A stretch of DNA of 64,000 nt from Taklimakanibacter deserti (GTDB lineage Bacteria; Pseudomonadota; Alphaproteobacteria; Rhizobiales; Aestuariivirgaceae). This document shows, piece by piece, positions 51,512-59,496 of the stretch. The notes under the pieces were generated by a model. That model did not search any database. It had not been told where the DNA came from and saw only the letters and a list, made by a program, of their open reading frames with translations. How positions within the stretch are numbered: the stretch's first letter is position 1; each line of letters starts with the position of its first letter. The stretch lies in NCBI GenBank assembly GCA_003574785.1, contig QORU01000003.1, positions 186,001 through 250,000 of the forward strand, read 5' to 3'. A program made the position numbers and the translations under genes.

Positions 51512-52612
51512 TCAGGCGGCGAGCACTTCCTGCCAGGCAGCGAGCCATTCCGGCCAGGATGCGACCTTGCCGTCGCTTTCGGAAGGCGCCATGGGGAAGA
51601 ACTTGCACTGCTTCTCGAAGCTCGCCATGTCCTTATAGGGATACATGGTCGCCGCGGGCCCGGTGAGCGCGTCCATCGCCTCCTGCGTCGAGACGGCATA
51701 ATTGTTCTTGGTCAGATCGAGCTGGGCCGGAACCGTCAGCATGTGATTGGCCATCTTATGCGCGAGATCGGGATTGGGCGCCGATTTCGGGATCACATAG
51801 GAATCGATGAAGCCGAAGCAGCCTTCCTTGGGATAGGTATAGGCGAGCTTCTTCTTCTCGGCGACGATGGCAGGCAGCCATTCGGCACCGCCCAGCGTCA
51901 TGACCACTTCACCGCGCACCATGGCATCGGCACCCTCGCCATAAGAGGGGAAGAGGGCGCGGGCATGCTCCTTCTTGAGCTTGATGCAGTATTTCTTGAT
52001 TTCCTCGAGCTGCGCCGGTGTCACCAGCGAGGCGACCTCGGCGCCCGAGACCATAATGGAAGCCGTCAGCATCATGCCGACGGCATCGTCGAACATGGCG
52101 ATCTTGCCCTTGTATTCGGGCTTCTCGAGATCGAACCACGAGGTCGGCTGGACCGCGCTCGGATCATAGACCATGGGTCCGCCGCCCCAGGTGAACGGCA
52201 CCGACCAATGCACGCCGTCGACGAAGAGATTGCTGTCATCGCGGAAAACGGGGAGCACCTTGGGAAGGTTCGGCACCTTGCTTGCATCGATGGGCTGGAT
52301 CAGGCCCGCTTCGCGCAGGCCCGGCACATAGCCCATGTAAGGCGTCACGATGTCGATCGGCGCCTGGGCGGCGAGCTTGGTGACTATCTCGTCATTGTTG
52401 GCGAGATAGGTCGCGGCGAGCTCGATGTCGTTCTTGGCGAGGAAATCCTCGGTCTTGAGCGGGCTGTCATAGCCTTGCCAGCCCAGCCAGTTGACCTGCG
52501 TCTTGGCCAGAGCGCCGCCACCAAAGGCGGAAACCGTGGCACCGGCCACGGTCATTTTCAGCAATTCACGGCGTGAAAGCACGGGCAGGCTCGAGCCCTG
52601 AAACACCCTCAT
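51512..52612 (-). CDS. PotD/PotF-like periplasmic binding protein (Tat signal)
   Basis: A 366-residue protein with a twin-arginine leader (LSRRELLKMTVAGATVSAF). Family features: VNWLGWQGYDSPLKTEDF, IDIVTPYMGYVPGLREAGLI, VHWSVPFTWGGGPMVYDP. It is close to receptors for polyamine-like or amino-acid-derived ligands. It heads the minus arm, whose promoter lies in the 133-base gap toward the divergent SDR gene. Confidence 0.88.
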   Translation of the reverse strand: MRVFQGSSLPVLSRRELLKMTVAGATVSAFGGGALAKTQVNWLGWQGYDSPLKTEDFLAKNDIELAATYLANNDEIVTKLAAQAPIDIVTPYMGYVPGLREAGLIQPIDASKVPNLPKVLPVFRDDSNLFVDGVHWSVPFTWGGGPMVYDPSAVQPTSWFDLEKPEYKGKIAMFDDAVGMMLTASIMVSGAEVASLVTPAQLEEIKKYCIKLKKEHARALFPSYGEGADAMVRGEVVMTLGGAEWLPAIVAEKKKLAYTYPKEGCFGFIDSYVIPKSAPNPDLAHKMANHMLTVPAQLDLTKNNYAVSTQEAMDALTGPAATMYPYKDMASFEKQCKFFPMAPSESDGKVASWPEWLAAWQEVLAA

Positions 52613-52670
52613 GACGATCCTCCATGTCTTTTTTGGTTTTTAGTCCGGCGCTAATTCACGGCATGAGTGT

Positions 52671-52699
52671 TCAACTGTCAATAGGTAAATAACTGTTGA
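52671..52699. promoter_or_regulatory. Imperfect inverted repeat TCAACTGT/ACTGTTGA between divergent arms
   Basis: TCAACTGT at 52671-52678 and ACTGTTGA at 52692-52699 form an 8-base dyad with one mismatch, 13 bases apart, in the divergent promoter region. A TTGACA box for the minus strand (52676-52681) overlaps it, so binding would control the minus arm. The GntR-type regulator is a candidate. Confidence 0.4.
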
Positions 52700-52745
52700 C
52701 CCTTTGACCTTGTTGCTGCCATGGTGCGCCAAAACGGGGAAGCGC

Positions 52746-53504
52746 ATGTCAGGCAGGCTCGAAGGCAAGACGGCCATCGTTCTCGGCGGATCGCGCGGCA
52801 TCGGAGAAGGTGTCGTGGCGGTGCTGGTGCGCGAGGGCGCCCATGTGGTGAATTGCGATCTCAATCAGGAGCTCGGCGAAGCGGTGGCGAAACGCCATGC
52901 CGGCGCTTGCGAATTCTATCGCGGCGACGTCGCGCGGCGCGCCGACATGCAGGCGCTGGCCGCCCATGTGCTCAAGCAGCGCGGACGCATCGACATCCTC
53001 TGCCAGGTTGCCGGCATCTATCCCAACCACTTGATCGAAGACCTGCCGGAAGAGGAATGGGACCGCGTCCTCGCGGTCAATCTCAAGGGGCCGTTCCTCG
53101 CCATCCAGGCCTGCTTCCCGTCGATGAAGAAGAACAAGAGTGGTCGCATCGTGCTCACCGGATCGATTACGGGCCCCCATGTCACCTGGCCCGAGCATGC
53201 GCATTATTCGGCAAGCAAAGCCGGGCTCGTCGGTCTCGCCCGTGCGACCGCGCTCGAAGGAGCTCCCTTCGGCATCACCTGCAACGTGGTCGAGCCCGGC
53301 AATGTCGAAACGGCGAATCTGAGGCGTGAGCGCGGGCCCGACCACATGGCGGCCATGGCGCGCGCCGTTCCGCTCGGAAGGCTGGCGCTGCCGGAAGAGA
53401 TCGGCGAGGCGATGGCGTTCCTGGCTTCCGATGCCGCGAGCTATATCACCGGCACGACACTGGTGCTCGACGGCGGCCAGATCCTGCCCGAGGCGCGACT
53501 TTGA
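52746..53504 (+). CDS. SDR-family oxidoreductase
   Basis: A 252-residue classical SDR: GGSRGIGEGVVAVL, catalytic Ser in LTGSITGP and Tyr/Lys in HYSASKAGL, and C-terminal ASYITGTTLVLDGGQ. ATG 52746 follows GGGGAAG closely; the upstream frame start at 52704 is disfavoured. It overlaps the ATPase gene by 4 bases. The likely role is alcohol or hydroxy-acid oxidation on the pathway. Confidence 0.9.
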   Translation: MSGRLEGKTAIVLGGSRGIGEGVVAVLVREGAHVVNCDLNQELGEAVAKRHAGACEFYRGDVARRADMQALAAHVLKQRGRIDILCQVAGIYPNHLIEDLPEEEWDRVLAVNLKGPFLAIQACFPSMKKNKSGRIVLTGSITGPHVTWPEHAHYSASKAGLVGLARATALEGAPFGITCNVVEPGNVETANLRRERGPDHMAAMARAVPLGRLALPEEIGEAMAFLASDAASYITGTTLVLDGGQILPEARL

Positions 53505-54538
53505 CCCAAGCGCTCGTCAGGCTCAGGAACCTGAGCAAGGCCTATGGCGCGAGCATCGCCGTGCATCCCCTCGATCTCGACATCGCGCAAGGAGATTTCC
53601 TCGCCATCCTCGGACCCTCGGGCTGCGGCAAGACCACGCTCTTGCGCATGATGGGCGGCTTCGCGGAGCCGACCACGGGCACGATCGAAATTGCCGGCAA
53701 GGATGTCACGCAGACAGGTCCGGAAAAGCGGCCCACCAACATGGTCTTCCAGGGCTATGGCCTCTTTCCCCATATGAATGTCCGGCAGAATGTGAGCTAC
53801 GGGCTCAAGCTCAGAGCGGTCGCGCCGGAGGAGATCCGCGCCCGCGTCACCGAGATGCTGGGGCTCGTTCATCTGGAAGAGTTTGCCGAGAGATCGGTCA
53901 ATGAATTGTCGGGCGGCCAGCAGCAGCGCGTGGCATTGGCGCGCGCCTTGGTGATGCGGCCGGCGGTGCTTCTGCTCGACGAGCCCCTCGGCGCTCTCGA
54001 TCTCAAATTGCGCAAGCAGATGCAGGCCGAGCTCCGGCGCATCCATCGCTCGCTCGGCGGCACTTTCGTCTTCGTCACCCATGACCAGGAAGAGGCATTG
54101 GGCCTTGCCAGCCGCATCGCCGTCATGGAAGCGGGGCGGATCGTGCAGCAAGGCGATCCGCAAGCGATCTACCGCCGGCCCGCCTCGCGCTTCGTCTCGA
54201 CCTTCATCGGCGATGCCAACCTGCTGGAAGGCCAACGCGAACACGGCGTCATCAGCCTGGGCTGCGGCGGCAGCTTCCCCTCTCCCGGCGCCGACGGCGC
54301 GGTCAATGTGGTCATCCGGCCGGAAGCCTTGCGCCTCAACGGCACGGGCCGCATCCACGGCACGGTCGTCGACAGCGTGTTCCTGGGCGCCTTCACCAAG
54401 ATCATCATCGAGCTCGACAACGGCAAGGAGATCGCCGTCCACATACCGGAAGGGCAGGTGCTGCAATTGCCGGCGGCCGGCGAAAGAGTGGGCCTGAGCT
54501 GGAACGACACTGCGATGAGGTGCCTCGATGCGACGTGA
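53501..54538 (+). CDS. Pot-type ABC ATPase
   Basis: A 345-residue ATPase with Walker [10 protein letters not shown], signature LSGGQQQRVALARAL, Walker B LLLDEPLGALDLKLR, switch YVTHDQ-like FVTHDQEEALG, and TOBE region. The binding protein and two permeases at 49898-52612 on the other strand lack an ATPase, so this one should complete that importer. It overlaps the neighbouring genes on both sides. Confidence 0.9.
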   Translation: MTQALVRLRNLSKAYGASIAVHPLDLDIAQGDFLAILGPSGCGKTTLLRMMGGFAEPTTGTIEIAGKDVTQTGPEKRPTNMVFQGYGLFPHMNVRQNVSYGLKLRAVAPEEIRARVTEMLGLVHLEEFAERSVNELSGGQQQRVALARALVMRPAVLLLDEPLGALDLKLRKQMQAELRRIHRSLGGTFVFVTHDQEEALGLASRIAVMEAGRIVQQGDPQAIYRRPASRFVSTFIGDANLLEGQREHGVISLGCGGSFPSPGADGAVNVVIRPEALRLNGTGRIHGTVVDSVFLGAFTKIIIELDNGKEIAVHIPEGQVLQLPAAGERVGLSWNDTAMRCLDAT

Positions 54539-55619
54539 CGAGATCAAGACCCCGGCGCTGATCCTCGATCTCGATCATCTCGACCGGAATATCGAGATCA
54601 TGACGGCATGGGCGAAGAGCGCCGGTGTAGCTCTAAGGCCGCATGCGAAGTCGCATAAATCTCCCGATATCGCGCGGCGGCTGCTCAAGGCCGGAGCTCT
54701 CGGCGCCTGCTGCGCCACGATCGCCGAGGCGGAGGCGCTCGCCGCGGCCGGCATCACCGGTCTCCACATCACGTCGCCGATGACGACAACCGACATGCTC
54801 GCGCGGCTCCACCGGCTTCTCGCGCGCGGCGCCGACATCATGGTGGTGGCGGATGATCCGCGCAATGTAGATGCGCTGGGCAAGATTGCTTTGGAAGCGG
54901 GCCGCAAGCTTCCCGTCATCGTCGAGATCGATGTCGGAACGAAGCGCACCGGCTGCGTCGAGATCGGCGACGCCGTGGCGCTGGCGAAGAGCATCGCCCA
55001 GAACAAGGCGCTCGCCTTTGCCGGCGTGCAGGCCTATTGGGGTCATCTGCAGCAGCTCATGCCGTTCGATGAACGAAAAGCGCGCGTCGCGCTCAACATG
55101 GAAAGGATGCGCAAGCTCATCGCCGCCTTGGAGGGAGCGGGGCTTCCGCCACGGATCATCACCGGCAGCGGCACCGGCACCCACTGGCTCGATGCCCAGC
55201 ACGAGGTATTCACCGAGCTCCAGGCCGGGTCCTTCGTGTTCCTCGATTCCTGCTACGGGCCGCTGCCATTGAGCCCCGACGGCAATCCCTTCACCACATC
55301 GCTGTTCGTGGCGGCGGGCGTGGTGACGGCGAACCGGCCCGATAGCGTCACTGTCAATGCCGGCTTCAAGGCGCTCGCGACCGATTCAGGCACGCCGCAA
55401 CCCGTGCGCGGCATCGCGCAAGGTGCGAGCTACCGCTTCATGGGCGATGAACATGGCGTGATCGACTTCGATCCAGGGGCGCCCCGGCCGGAGCTCGGCG
55501 CCGTGATCGAGCTCGTGACCTCGCATTGCGACCCGACCGTCAATCTCCATGCGCGCTATGTCGTGGTGCGCGGCGATGAGGTCGTCGATGAATGGCCGAT
55601 CCTGGCCCGCGGCTATTGA
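54528..55619 (+). CDS. DSD1/D-threonine-aldolase-fold PLP enzyme
   Basis: A 363-residue fold-type III PLP enzyme. PLP Lys is in LRPHAKSHKSPDIAR; the C-terminal metal site region is VTSHCDPTVNLHARYVVVRG. Family members act on D-threonine, D-threo-3-hydroxyaspartate (aldolase BhcC, dehydratase) or D-serine. With a DadA enzyme, RidA and an Ser/Thr-like pathway nearby, a beta-hydroxy D-amino acid is a plausible substrate. Overlaps the ATPase gene by 11 bases. Confidence 0.88.
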   Translation: MRRDEIKTPALILDLDHLDRNIEIMTAWAKSAGVALRPHAKSHKSPDIARRLLKAGALGACCATIAEAEALAAAGITGLHITSPMTTTDMLARLHRLLARGADIMVVADDPRNVDALGKIALEAGRKLPVIVEIDVGTKRTGCVEIGDAVALAKSIAQNKALAFAGVQAYWGHLQQLMPFDERKARVALNMERMRKLIAALEGAGLPPRIITGSGTGTHWLDAQHEVFTELQAGSFVFLDSCYGPLPLSPDGNPFTTSLFVAAGVVTANRPDSVTVNAGFKALATDSGTPQPVRGIAQGASYRFMGDEHGVIDFDPGAPRPELGAVIELVTSHCDPTVNLHARYVVVRGDEVVDEWPILARGY

Positions 55620-55628
55620 GGAGAGCTC

Positions 55629-56054
55629 ATGACGAAGGAAGCCCATCCCGCCCACCCTGAAGTCCCGATCTCCAAGGCGATCCGCGCCGGCGATTTCGTC
55701 TTCACCTCGGCCTATGGCCCATGGACCTTCGATCCGCGCAAGGTCACCTTCGACAAGGACGGCCGCATCCTCTCCGACGGCACCGACAACAAGAATGTCT
55801 CATTCGACGAGCAGGTGCATCGGACCTTCGGTTTCGTCAAGGAGGCGCTCGCCGCCGCCCGCTGCACGCTCGATGATGTCGTCGATTGCCAGGTGTGGCT
55901 CGCCGATGCGCGCGATTTCGTCCGCTTCAACGAAATCTACCGCAGCTATTTCACCAAGGATCCGCCGGTGCGCTCGGTCTTTCCGATCGGCTTCATGTTC
56001 GACGTCAAGATCGAGATCAAGGTCATCGCCTATAAGCCGTTGCCGAAGGACTGA
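55629..56054 (+). CDS. RidA/YjgF-family imine deaminase
   Basis: A 141-residue RidA-like protein with PISKAIRAGDFVFTSAY, and the active Arg in PPVRSVFPIG. RidA proteins hydrolyse reactive 2-imino acids released by PLP enzymes and D-amino acid dehydrogenases, protecting other PLP enzymes. It sits right after the DSD1-fold enzyme. Confidence 0.88.
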   Translation: MTKEAHPAHPEVPISKAIRAGDFVFTSAYGPWTFDPRKVTFDKDGRILSDGTDNKNVSFDEQVHRTFGFVKEALAAARCTLDDVVDCQVWLADARDFVRFNEIYRSYFTKDPPVRSVFPIGFMFDVKIEIKVIAYKPLPKD

Positions 56055-56056
56055 CC

Positions 56057-56851
56057 ATGCGGGCCGAGATCCATCAGATCGTGACCTTCGCGGATGAAGT
56101 CTTCAAGGGCAACCCGGCCTTCGTCGTATCATTGCCGCGCGGGACGCCCGACGAGACGATGCAGGCGCTGGCGGGCCAGCTCGGCGAGCCCGTCCTCGCC
56201 TCATTGCGTCCAAGCGACGACGGTCTGACGGCGCTCCATTTCCACAGCCCTGACGGCCGCCACGGCGGCGCCGGCCATGCCATGATGGCGGCGGCCCATG
56301 TCGGCTTCGAGGCGCTGCCGCAGCGGACGTCGCTCACCTTCGTCATGGCGGACGGGTCGCGGCGCACGATCACGCGGGAGGGCAGGCGCATCTCGGTGCC
56401 CTGGCCGCTGATGCCGGGCTACGCGATCGAGAAGCGCCATGAGCTCGGCGCGGCCTTGGGCGCCATGCCGCTCAAGACCTTCGAGGCGGCCTTCGGCTAT
56501 GTCGCGGTCTATGATGATGCCGATGAGGTGGCGGGGCTCATGCCCGACCAGGAGGCGGTCGCACGGCTCGAGCGCGGCGCCGTCATCGCCACCGCGCAAG
56601 GCAAGAGATCGGATTTCGTGCTGCGCGTCTTCGCCCCCAAGCTCGGTCTGCCGGAGGACCCGGTCTGCGGCACCGCGCATCGCATCCTGGTGCCCTATTG
56701 GGCCGAAAGGCTCGGGCGCCAGGCGCTTCACAGCGAGCAGCTTTCGCCGCGCGGCGGCGATCTCTGGTGCACTTTGTTCGCCGATCATGTGGAGATCAGC
56801 GGCCATTCGCTGCGCTTCCTCTCGGGCGCGATCGAATTGCCCGATCCATGA
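56057..56851 (+). CDS. PhzF-family isomerase/epimerase
   Basis: A 264-residue two-lobed protein: EVFKGNPAFVVSLP, Glu in QLGEPVLASL (the family's catalytic base), GGAGHAMMAAAHVGF and EDPVCGTAHRILVPYW. Family members shift double bonds or epimerise at carbon next to carboxylate. Starts 2 bases after the RidA stop and overlaps the epimerase gene by 4 bases. Confidence 0.9.
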   Translation: MRAEIHQIVTFADEVFKGNPAFVVSLPRGTPDETMQALAGQLGEPVLASLRPSDDGLTALHFHSPDGRHGGAGHAMMAAAHVGFEALPQRTSLTFVMADGSRRTITREGRRISVPWPLMPGYAIEKRHELGAALGAMPLKTFEAAFGYVAVYDDADEVAGLMPDQEAVARLERGAVIATAQGKRSDFVLRVFAPKLGLPEDPVCGTAHRILVPYWAERLGRQALHSEQLSPRGGDLWCTLFADHVEISGHSLRFLSGAIELPDP

Positions 56852-57768
56852 CGCGCTTCTCGGTGCCGGGTACGGCCGGACCGCTCGTCAGCCTGTCGCG
56901 CGGCGACAAGACGGTCACCATCGCGCCCGCCTGCGGCGCCCGCATCGTAGCCTTCACGGCGCGAGGCCGGGACATATTGCGGCCGGCATCGGCGGCGGGG
57001 CTCGCGACAGGCAAATGCTATGAGTTCGCGGGCTTCCCCTTATTGCCTTATTCAGGTCCGATCTTCGGCGGCGGATTCCGTTTCAAGGACGAGTTCTTTC
57101 CCCTGAAGCGGACCGTTCCCGAAGAGCCGACGGCGACGCATGGCGAAGGCTGGATCAGGCCCTGGACGATCGTCGCGCAAGAGGCCGATCGCCTCGTCCT
57201 GCACCTTGATCACCGGCCGGCGGAGGGTGAATTCCCCTTTGCATGGCGGGGCGAGGTCGATTTCCATGTCGACGACGATGGCCTCTCGATCGGCATCGCG
57301 CTGAGCTGCCGCGATCACCGGCCGATGCCGGCCGGCATCGGTTTCCACCCCTATTTCCCCAAATCGCCGGGCACGGTGATGCGCTTCGACGCGCTTGGCC
57401 TGTGGCCGCCCGATTCAGAAGACGCGGTCACGCTTCCTTGCGGTCCGCTTCTTCCCGGACTTGATTTCACGCAGCCTCGGGATGTTTCAGCGATCGTGCT
57501 CGACCGATGCTACGAGGGCTGGGGAGGGAAGGTGGAGCTCGCTCATGCCGATGGCCGGCGCATCGCGATCATGGGCGACGGCGCCTTGCGCAAGCTTCAG
57601 ATCTATGATGCCTGGGATTATCCCTATATCTGCATCGAGCCGGTGAGCAACGCCAATGACGGCTTCAACCGGCAGGCGGCGGGCGTTCCCGGCCACGGCG
57701 TGCATGTGCTCGAGCCCGGCGAGTCCCTGCAGGGAAGCCTGCACATCCGGCCAAGTCCTCATGGGTGA
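56848..57768 (+). CDS. Aldose 1-epimerase family protein
   Basis: A 306-residue galactose-mutarotase fold protein from ATG 56848 (ATGA overlap). Marks: GARIVAFTARGRDIL, YSGPIFGGGFRFKDEF, catalytic His in GIGFHPYFPK and Glu in CIEPVSNANDGF. It interconverts sugar anomers. It is an odd member of an amino-acid-like operon and ties it to the sugar importer on the other strand. Convergent with the Crp/Fnr gene, 2 bases apart. Confidence 0.92.
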   Translation: MTRFSVPGTAGPLVSLSRGDKTVTIAPACGARIVAFTARGRDILRPASAAGLATGKCYEFAGFPLLPYSGPIFGGGFRFKDEFFPLKRTVPEEPTATHGEGWIRPWTIVAQEADRLVLHLDHRPAEGEFPFAWRGEVDFHVDDDGLSIGIALSCRDHRPMPAGIGFHPYFPKSPGTVMRFDALGLWPPDSEDAVTLPCGPLLPGLDFTQPRDVSAIVLDRCYEGWGGKVELAHADGRRIAIMGDGALRKLQIYDAWDYPYICIEPVSNANDGFNRQAAGVPGHGVHVLEPGESLQGSLHIRPSPHG

Positions 57769-57770
57769 GC

Positions 57771-58514
57771 TCAGGCCGGCACGCGCCGCGTCAGCTGCGT
57801 GGCGACCAGGCGGAAATACTCGCTCTCCGGCTGGCCGTAGAATCCGTTGGAAAGCTTCTCGATTCCACTGCGATCGATCACCGTGATCTGACCGCGGACC
57901 GCCTTGATCACCCGGCGGCCCTCGAGCTCGTGGAGCGCCACGGTTACGCCGGCCCTCCTGACGCCGAGCATGAGCGCCAGGAACTCATGGGTGATGGGGA
58001 CCACATTTCCGTCCACCCGGTCATGCGCCATCAATATCCAGCGCGACAGGCGCTCGACCAGACTGGCCCGGCCATTGGCAAGCGCCGTGTGAGCCGTCTG
58101 GATCATGAGCGTATGGGCAAAGCGTGCAAGCTGGTTGCGCAGGCCGTTGCTGCGGCGAAGCGCATCCAGGATGACGACCGCCGGCACCTTGTAGCCATGG
58201 CCCTCGACCTGCATGTAGGCCAAGTGGTTGGCCACATCATCGCCCAGGATGACGGCAAGCCCGGTAATGCCTTCCCTCCCGATAAGGCCGATCTCGATCT
58301 GCTTGCCGCTGCCATTTGCGGCGACGAGCGAGACGATGCCGCTCTCGAGGAAGTACATGTGCTCGACACGCTCTCCCCGCGTTTCGACGTCATGCCCAAC
58401 CGGCAAATCGGCAAGCTCGAGATGTGGCGCGATAAAGGAATAGTCGTCCGCCGAGATTGTCGTCAGAAGCTGATTGCGGAAGGACCGGTTGATTGTCTCG
58501 AGGGATTTGACCAT
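57771..58514 (-). CDS. Crp/Fnr-family transcriptional regulator
   Basis: A 247-residue protein: cNMP-type beta-roll (about 20-135) then a winged HTH (about 165-225; LMLGVRRAGVTVALHELEGRRVI). There are no N-terminal Cys for an Fnr [4Fe-4S] cluster, and the beta-roll lacks the Crp phosphate Arg/Ser pattern, so the signal is unknown. Confidence 0.9.
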   Translation of the reverse strand: MVKSLETINRSFRNQLLTTISADDYSFIAPHLELADLPVGHDVETRGERVEHMYFLESGIVSLVAANGSGKQIEIGLIGREGITGLAVILGDDVANHLAYMQVEGHGYKVPAVVILDALRRSNGLRNQLARFAHTLMIQTAHTALANGRASLVERLSRWILMAHDRVDGNVVPITHEFLALMLGVRRAGVTVALHELEGRRVIKAVRGQITVIDRSGIEKLSNGFYGQPESEYFRLVATQLTRRVPA

Positions 58515-58652
58515 CGCGGTTGCGCTGCTAACCCGGCAACGTGATCAGTGCCGCTTGCACTCCCGCGGTCGTGTGGGAAGCGAGCTGCAATCCAAAATCA
58601 AGCGCCTTCCGATATGATGCGGAACGTATCATCATTCACCATTTATTGGATA

Positions 58653-58937
58653 TCAGCGTTCTGGCGGGGCCGTCCAAGCTTGCGCTACACCATCAACGTT
58701 GACGGCGATGTCGGGTTCCATCTGGAAGGTGGGGCCTTCTTCGATGCACATGGTCAAGACCGGGCTCAGCCAGGGCGATTCCCTGATGTCGGCGGAATTG
58801 GCCGTAGCCCTGGCGATGGCCAGACGGGCCTGGTCTTCACCAGAGGCCTTCACCCAGCAGACGGTCTTCAGAAGAGTGTACCGCCAGGATTGCTCCCCTA
58901 GAAAATCTTCAATCGGTTCAAGACGATAGATAGGCAT
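58653..58937 (-). CDS. Small conserved Rhizobiales protein
   Basis: A 94-residue protein started at ATG 58937 (MPIYRLEPIEDFLGEQSWRY). Contains KTVCWVKASGEDQARLAIARAT. The pattern MP-YRL-P------WR-S-----V---A--E--AR--A--A resembles a family found widely in Rhizobiales, of unknown function. It looks cytoplasmic. Divergent context; palindrome 58992-59005 lies upstream. Confidence 0.65.
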   Translation of the reverse strand: MPIYRLEPIEDFLGEQSWRYTLLKTVCWVKASGEDQARLAIARATANSADIRESPWLSPVLTMCIEEGPTFQMEPDIAVNVDGVAQAWTAPPER

Positions 58938-58991
58938 CGCGGCTCCCGTCGGAACCAATAGACCATCAGCGGAACCTGAAGCCTAGGGATG

Positions 58992-59005
58992 GTACGAAAT
59001 CGTAC
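58992..59005. promoter_or_regulatory. Perfect palindrome GTACGAAATCGTAC
   Basis: Fourteen bases with 6-base arms and a 2-base centre, about 55 bases upstream of the small gene start at 58937. A further GGTAC/GTACC pair surrounds it (58991-59014). Candidate operator. Confidence 0.4.
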
Positions 59006-59020
59006 GGTAGTACCTCGCGC

Positions 59021-59287
59021 TCACAGCGGACCGGAAGCGAAGGAGTGGGCGCGCCGTTTCGACCACCTGTCCTGACATATCCGGCGCGCCGCCGTTTCAT
59101 CTGTCTTGCGATAGGACGGATTTACCTTGCGATAACCTGCTTCATGGGCGGCGAAGGTCGCAACGAGCGGCACACAGCCGGACATGTACCTCATGCGAGC
59201 CTCTTCGCTGTGACCGTTGAAGACGAACACACTACCGCCAATTGAGCCGCTGACGATGCACACGCCTATTATGTCGCGCACAAACAT
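59021..59287 (-). CDS. Possible small membrane-anchored protein
   Basis: An 88-residue frame with a hydrophobic N-terminus (DIIGVCIVSGSIGGSVFVF) and a basic C-terminus (YRKVNPSYRKTDETAARR). A weak GGTGA lies 7 bases before the ATG. A long near-palindrome (59305-59333) is just upstream. Unrecognised and uncertain. Confidence 0.35.
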   Translation of the reverse strand: MFVRDIIGVCIVSGSIGGSVFVFNGHSEEARMRYMSGCVPLVATFAAHEAGYRKVNPSYRKTDETAARRICQDRWSKRRAHSFASGPL

Positions 59288-59304
59288 CGCTTTTCACCAT
59301 CGTA

Positions 59305-59333
59305 CAGGTTGTTTCTTATAAGCAACAAACCTG
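59305..59333. promoter_or_regulatory. Imperfect palindrome with CAGGTT/AACCTG arms
   Basis: Perfect outer 6-base arms (59305-59310 and 59328-59333); the interior (GTTTCTTATAAGCAAC) is also near-palindromic around TTATAA. It lies 18 bases upstream of the small gene start at 59287 on the minus strand and could be a promoter/operator or a leader hairpin. Confidence 0.35.
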
Positions 59334-59496
59334 CGACGGCAAATCAATTCCTGTTGATAGCATTAACCTCTAAAAATTGTACCTTTATGCCGATCGCGGG
59401 AAGTGCGCGCCGCTAGCCTGGATCGCCCGTGTGACAGTTCAGCAACAGCAGGTGATCATCGAATTACTCAGGGGAAATTCGTCGCTCCAAGCGGGC

